DNA of 64,000 bases. It comes from Callaeas wilsoni (lineage: Eukaryota > Chordata > Aves > Passeriformes > Callaeidae). The notes beneath the pieces are model-generated. The model did not search any database, had not been told where the DNA came from, and saw only the letters and a list, made by a program, of their open reading frames with translations. Location: the NCBI GenBank assembly GCA_013398955.1, contig VWPU01009679.1, forward strand, positions 62,001 through 126,000. Direction: 5' to 3'. Positions 59,869 through 64,000 of this stretch are shown here, piece after piece (position 1 is the first letter of the stretch; each line of letters begins with the position of its first letter). A program made the translations under genes and the position numbers.

Positions 59869-62800
59869 TTCAGCTATTAATCTAAAATTATTTATTTCTC
59901 CCTGGTATAAAAGTAAAATGTGAATAGATGTAATTATTCTCTGTAAAAGCATGAGAAGCAGGAGTTGTGATAGCACAAAAAAAGATATGTGAGTATATAG
60001 AAAGAGAGGACTAGATTGGCCAACATTATATAGGCAGAAGTGCCCCTAATCAGTAAGGTGTATTTCCTTAAGGAAATTGTAACTGAACTTCAAAGATCAT
60101 TATTATATTCATACTTTGGATTCCTTATGTCACATTATCCATACAGCTGGTACATAGATGATGCACAGTCTACTACTGCTACTTCTTGCTCTACTGCCTG
60201 AAGCTGAAGCAGTTTGTGGCACTGATTGGAAAAATGCTGAAGATCCTAATTCATTACCGACACAGTTATAACTGATCAGATGGCAGATTGTTTTCTAAGA
60301 AGTTAGAAATATGCAGAATTCTATTAATCTGCAGTATGCACACCCCTTTGTGAGCAGAATGTCATAGTTATGTATTCAAGCACTCAGAAGTTTGTCCAAA
60401 AAAATTGCCTGTGCATATGCAACTTTATAGCCTCTTTGACACATCCATCATAATATTTTAGTTACATGACTCATTATATTTCTTCCTCTAAATCATTAGT
60501 TGTATTTACTGTTATTCAAGGTAGTATTTTTTGTTCTTTTCTTTATTCAGTGTTTTTTTGACCCCATACCTTATTTAGCACACATTATTCAAAGCTCGAA
60601 TTCAAAGTAAAATTATTTCCTTCAGCACTGTTTCCATGGCGGGTTTGCTATAGTGAATGAATGGTGAATGAATACTCCATAACTAGAAATTCCTACAACT
60701 CAATTTATTACAGCCATTTTTCAGCTTGAAAATTAACAGTTGTACTAAGATGCCTACTAGGTTTGGGTATACAGTTTTGATCACTTGAGACTGACTTCTT
60801 CATACACTAATTTATAACACTGTCATCATTCAGAGCAGTTCTAACTGATTTTATTTACAATTGGAAACACAACAGTTCTTCAAATCTGACCTCATATTTT
60901 TCATGGTGTACCCAGAAAGATGGAAGCATCATGCTTTAGGTGAAATTCAGATGTAGGTTTCAGGAATTTCCTTTTTCTTCCCTCCAGGCTCTGCCATACT
61001 TTACATCTTTCTTTCTCTCTTCCCCCTAAGAGACAACTACTTTACAACCTCTCACGGCTCCCTGCTCTGTAGGCCTCCTCTTCTTACAGAGATGGTCTAA
61101 CTGAGAGATATCTGAGAAACCGTACATTCTCAGAAATTGTACAAATAGTACAAATTCAATGGGGTAATCAAGTTGCAGAAATTCAACAGAGGTATTCAAC
61201 TTTAAAATCTTCTGCTTCAGTTTAAGAATGGAAAAAGGGCATATCTTCCTCAAAGCTTGTCTAATTTTTCCACTTACAGAGATACTACTTTTAACACGGC
61301 TGCATTAAGGATAGTATCATTCTGTTTAATAGTCATCAGTTCCATCTCTAGTGTTACACATCTTCTACCCAGAAATAAATGAATCAGGCATCCTACAGAT
61401 AGCATTTTCTTTCAATGCAGCCTGAGAGAACAAGGTATTGGATAAAGGCTTCTGTTGAAAATGTATGTGACCATAAAAGCAAAAACTGTATTATCATTCA
61501 TGTGTGCAGAGCTTAGTTTCAGCATTCCCTAATGCTAGGTATTCTAAAACCTAATTCTAAATAAAAATTCAGTAATGTCCACTGCTATAGTTTTATTAAA
61601 GTGTTTGCACACATGTAAAACGTATATATCACAAAGTATAAATACGCCTATACTCTCATTTGTATGTTTATGTTGGCTGACTATGAACATAAGCAAATCT
61701 CACTGATCATGTGGAAGTATATTTAAATAGGTATTTTGGCATTGCCATTCTTATTGGTCAGTAGGAAACACATTGTCTTTTGAACTAATAAATACGTAGC
61801 AAATGAATTAAGTTAAAAAGGAAGTCGGAATACACTGACAGGTAGAAAGAGGGAACTGCCGTGTCAAAGAAAACAACCAAACTTCCTACATGAAGCAGGT
61901 ACTTGTAATCCAGCTAAATAAGAACTAACCAGACCAGCTGACAGCCAACCCCCTGTTAACTCTCTCCTGCATTTGTATGTTATTTGCTACCCACCACCTG
62001 TTATTGCCCACCACCGTCTTCCCCCACACACTTGTGATTTTGCTTTATATGTGGCTGTCGGGATTTCTCAGACTTCTGAAGGTACACAGACCTGGTAGAT
62101 TCATATGTCTGTATTTCTCATTTAGTCATAAGTAGATCCTTGCTGCTCCACCATAACTATGCATCTACTTTTCCCACCAGTGCCCCAGTCACTGCCAGTG
62201 GGAAGGACAAGCTGCTGTCTCCAAAGTGGGAGCTTTCTACTACCAGGTGCCATAGGAAATCCCCTCTCCCTCCATGTCACAGGCTGCTAACATAACTGCT
62301 TTTTGACAGATGTAATTCTTATTTTATGTCAGAATAAATAGATCAGAGCTTGAGTAAAAGGGAAAGAGGGGAAAACAGTAACTAAGATACTGTAAAGGTT
62401 GAAGAGGAGGAGAGTTTCTTCATTAAATGTTTCCCTCCTGTGTCCTGCAATACTCACATAAATACCATCTGCAGGGCTCAAGTTTGGCAGAAATCTGACC
62501 CCTGATGAACTCCATGACTCCAAGCTTGTATAGCTGCTGATATTTATCAAGTGGGATAGTAACCAGGGGTGAAAGGTCTGTAAATACCACTGCATTACTT
62601 TGCATACATGTGGCAGTGATGGCTAATGAGGCTGGGAAAGACCATGCTGCTCTGTGAAAGGTGAGCAAGCCAGAGGATGAAGAGGAGACTGAACAAGAGC
62701 AAGTTATCTTGTTGATCCTAGTTAAGCAAAGCCTGAATGCCATGTTCGACATTTGCATAGATGTCTGCAGGCAACTTGTGCCCATTCTGGTGGTGAAACT

Positions 62801-64000
62801 CTGTTTGGAGGAGTCAGAATTTGACTGAACTCGTTTGATAGGAAAAAATTATGTTGCCATACTTGCAGTCCAGTATGAAAACAAGACAAACAATGAGAGA
62901 AATAAAAAAAAATAAAAGATAGAAAAGAAAGACATAGGAAGCTCATCAACTGTCCAGCTGGGAAACACCTTCAGATCATAGCAACTGTTGGATATTTTAA
63001 ATTATCCTGTATTTTGAGACAATAATACTAGATGATCAGTCAATCCTCTCAATTTCCCATATCTCAGAAACCAGGCAAAGTCCATGATTTACTGAAAGTG
63101 TATGTGTTTTAAGAACCAACCCAAATCATGGCATATGATTTGTCTGTTTAATGCTTACTATTACATCACAAATTAAATCCTAGATGTTCTCAGTACTAAA
63201 ATCACAGACTTCAAGGGCTTTCTTCACAGTAGACACTTTGTACTTGACAGGCTAAAAACTCATTAAAAATCTCCAGCATACCTCCAGCATACCATCCATA
63301 AATGCAGGCTGGAAAGACAGGATGGTGTCAGATCACTAAATCTGGATCATAGGGTAACTCTACAGTCAGAGTTATAGCTGCAAAAAACAAAATCCAGCTG
63401 ATAATGAGGACGTTTCAAAGAACAGTCTGATGCCTACATGCCTGAATGGAAACCAGTCACATGTGGTAAAAGGTGGTAAGAGAGCCACAGCGTACCTGCA
63501 CCACTACTGTGGAAGCATTTGTAAGGGGGGAAAAAAGAGCCGCTTTTAATTCTGTAAGAAATTTTACAGAAAGCTACTACAGAGATTTTTTGAACAGGTG
63601 TAATGTAATGAGACAGATGAATAAGACGGGATTTAAGCTGCTGCATTTGTTATTAACTGATTCTCAATATGGCAATATTTTGAAGGTGAGAAAATAAAAC
63701 TTAAGATACACCAAGCACCAGGTTCTCAAAAACAGATTAAAGCCCATAGCTTTCAGAGGGAAGTTTTCACACCTAATACGTGGAAATGGTATATTGAGAG
63801 GATATTGAAAGTTATTGGCTGGAAGTGAACTAACCTGCTGCATATGCAATGGACAAAAAGCTGTTTGAAGCAGAGCAATGATTTCCAACAATTATTTCAA
63901 GTCTAGAACCAGGTGACAGGTAGGCAAAACAAACAACTAGAATTAAAGAGGGTGTTAGTACTGCATTCATCACTTACAGTCAGAAAACCCGGACCACTTG
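59869..64000. other. unique AT-rich noncoding DNA
   Basis: No gene, RNA or recognisable transposon. Small structures are an 11-bp doublet (gtgaatgaatg / gtgaatgaata) at 60653-60674 and a short CTCCAGCATAC doublet near 63271-63294. The segment 61950-62830 is GC-richer and holds a 120-codon minus-strand ORF (62423-62785) without a recognisable domain. Confidence 0.5.

Noticed and set aside
62423..62785. 120-codon minus-strand ORF in a GC-richer patch
   Set aside because: Another overlapping frame is also open, no domain is recognised, and no splice or promoter context supports it.
1..64000. CRISPR array, bacterial operon or phage-like content
   Set aside because: Base composition, CR1 and LTR repeats show a vertebrate (bird) nuclear genome; no spaced direct repeats or operon-like coding density exist.

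Overview
The window reads as noncoding genomic DNA from a bird, most likely a passerine. It is AT-rich (about 35-40% GC by eye), CpG-poor, and littered with CR1-type LINE fragments whose 3' ends carry the usual bird octamer (ATTCTATG-like). It also holds an LTR that I recognise as a passerine-type endogenous retrovirus LTR, and the A/C-rich tracts typical of bird genomes. I find no convincing protein-coding gene, tRNA, rRNA or CpG-island promoter. Open reading frames stay at or below 158 codons and none matches a family I recognise. The window is best described as an intergenic gene desert or part of a very large intron.

Layout. 1-16 kb: single-copy AT-rich DNA with four short CR1 3'-end fragments (1670-1822 minus, 3161-3221 plus, 3891-3949 minus, 11416-11507 plus), a TA/CA microsatellite at 5.3 kb and a 22-bp perfect palindrome at 7.37 kb. 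16-26 kb: a weak possible ancient CR1 at 16.1-16.5 kb. The best-resolved element is a complete solo LTR at 21599-22203, with TG...CA ends and a perfect 5-bp target-site duplication (ATGTG). 26-48 kb: an A/C-rich tract preceded by a 19-bp palindrome, a perfect 61-bp tandem duplication at 35540-35661, a G-quadruplex motif at 36669-36690, two ancient amniote-type CR1 tails (45.0 and 47.5 kb), and a 23-bp doublet at 48.0 kb. 48-58 kb: mostly unique DNA with simple repeats, including a polypyrimidine tract at 51.06 kb and an (AAACC)n tract at 54.5 kb. 58.4-59.9 kb: a decayed CR1 ORF2 on the plus strand (endonuclease and reverse-transcriptase regions). It is interrupted by a GGGAA/GAGAA microsatellite and by a second, antisense CR1 tail, giving a small stratigraphy of insertions. 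60-64 kb: unique DNA with nothing recognisable.

No genes work together here; the functional content, if any, would be regulatory or long noncoding RNA. I saw no clear new biological system. The observations most worth checking are the intact solo LTR with its duplicated U3 module and transmembrane-like ORF, the nested CR1 locus, the perfect 61-bp tandem duplication, and two weak exon-like stretches (23261-23357 and 53354-53622). All repeat identifications rest on recalled family consensus features, not on a database search.
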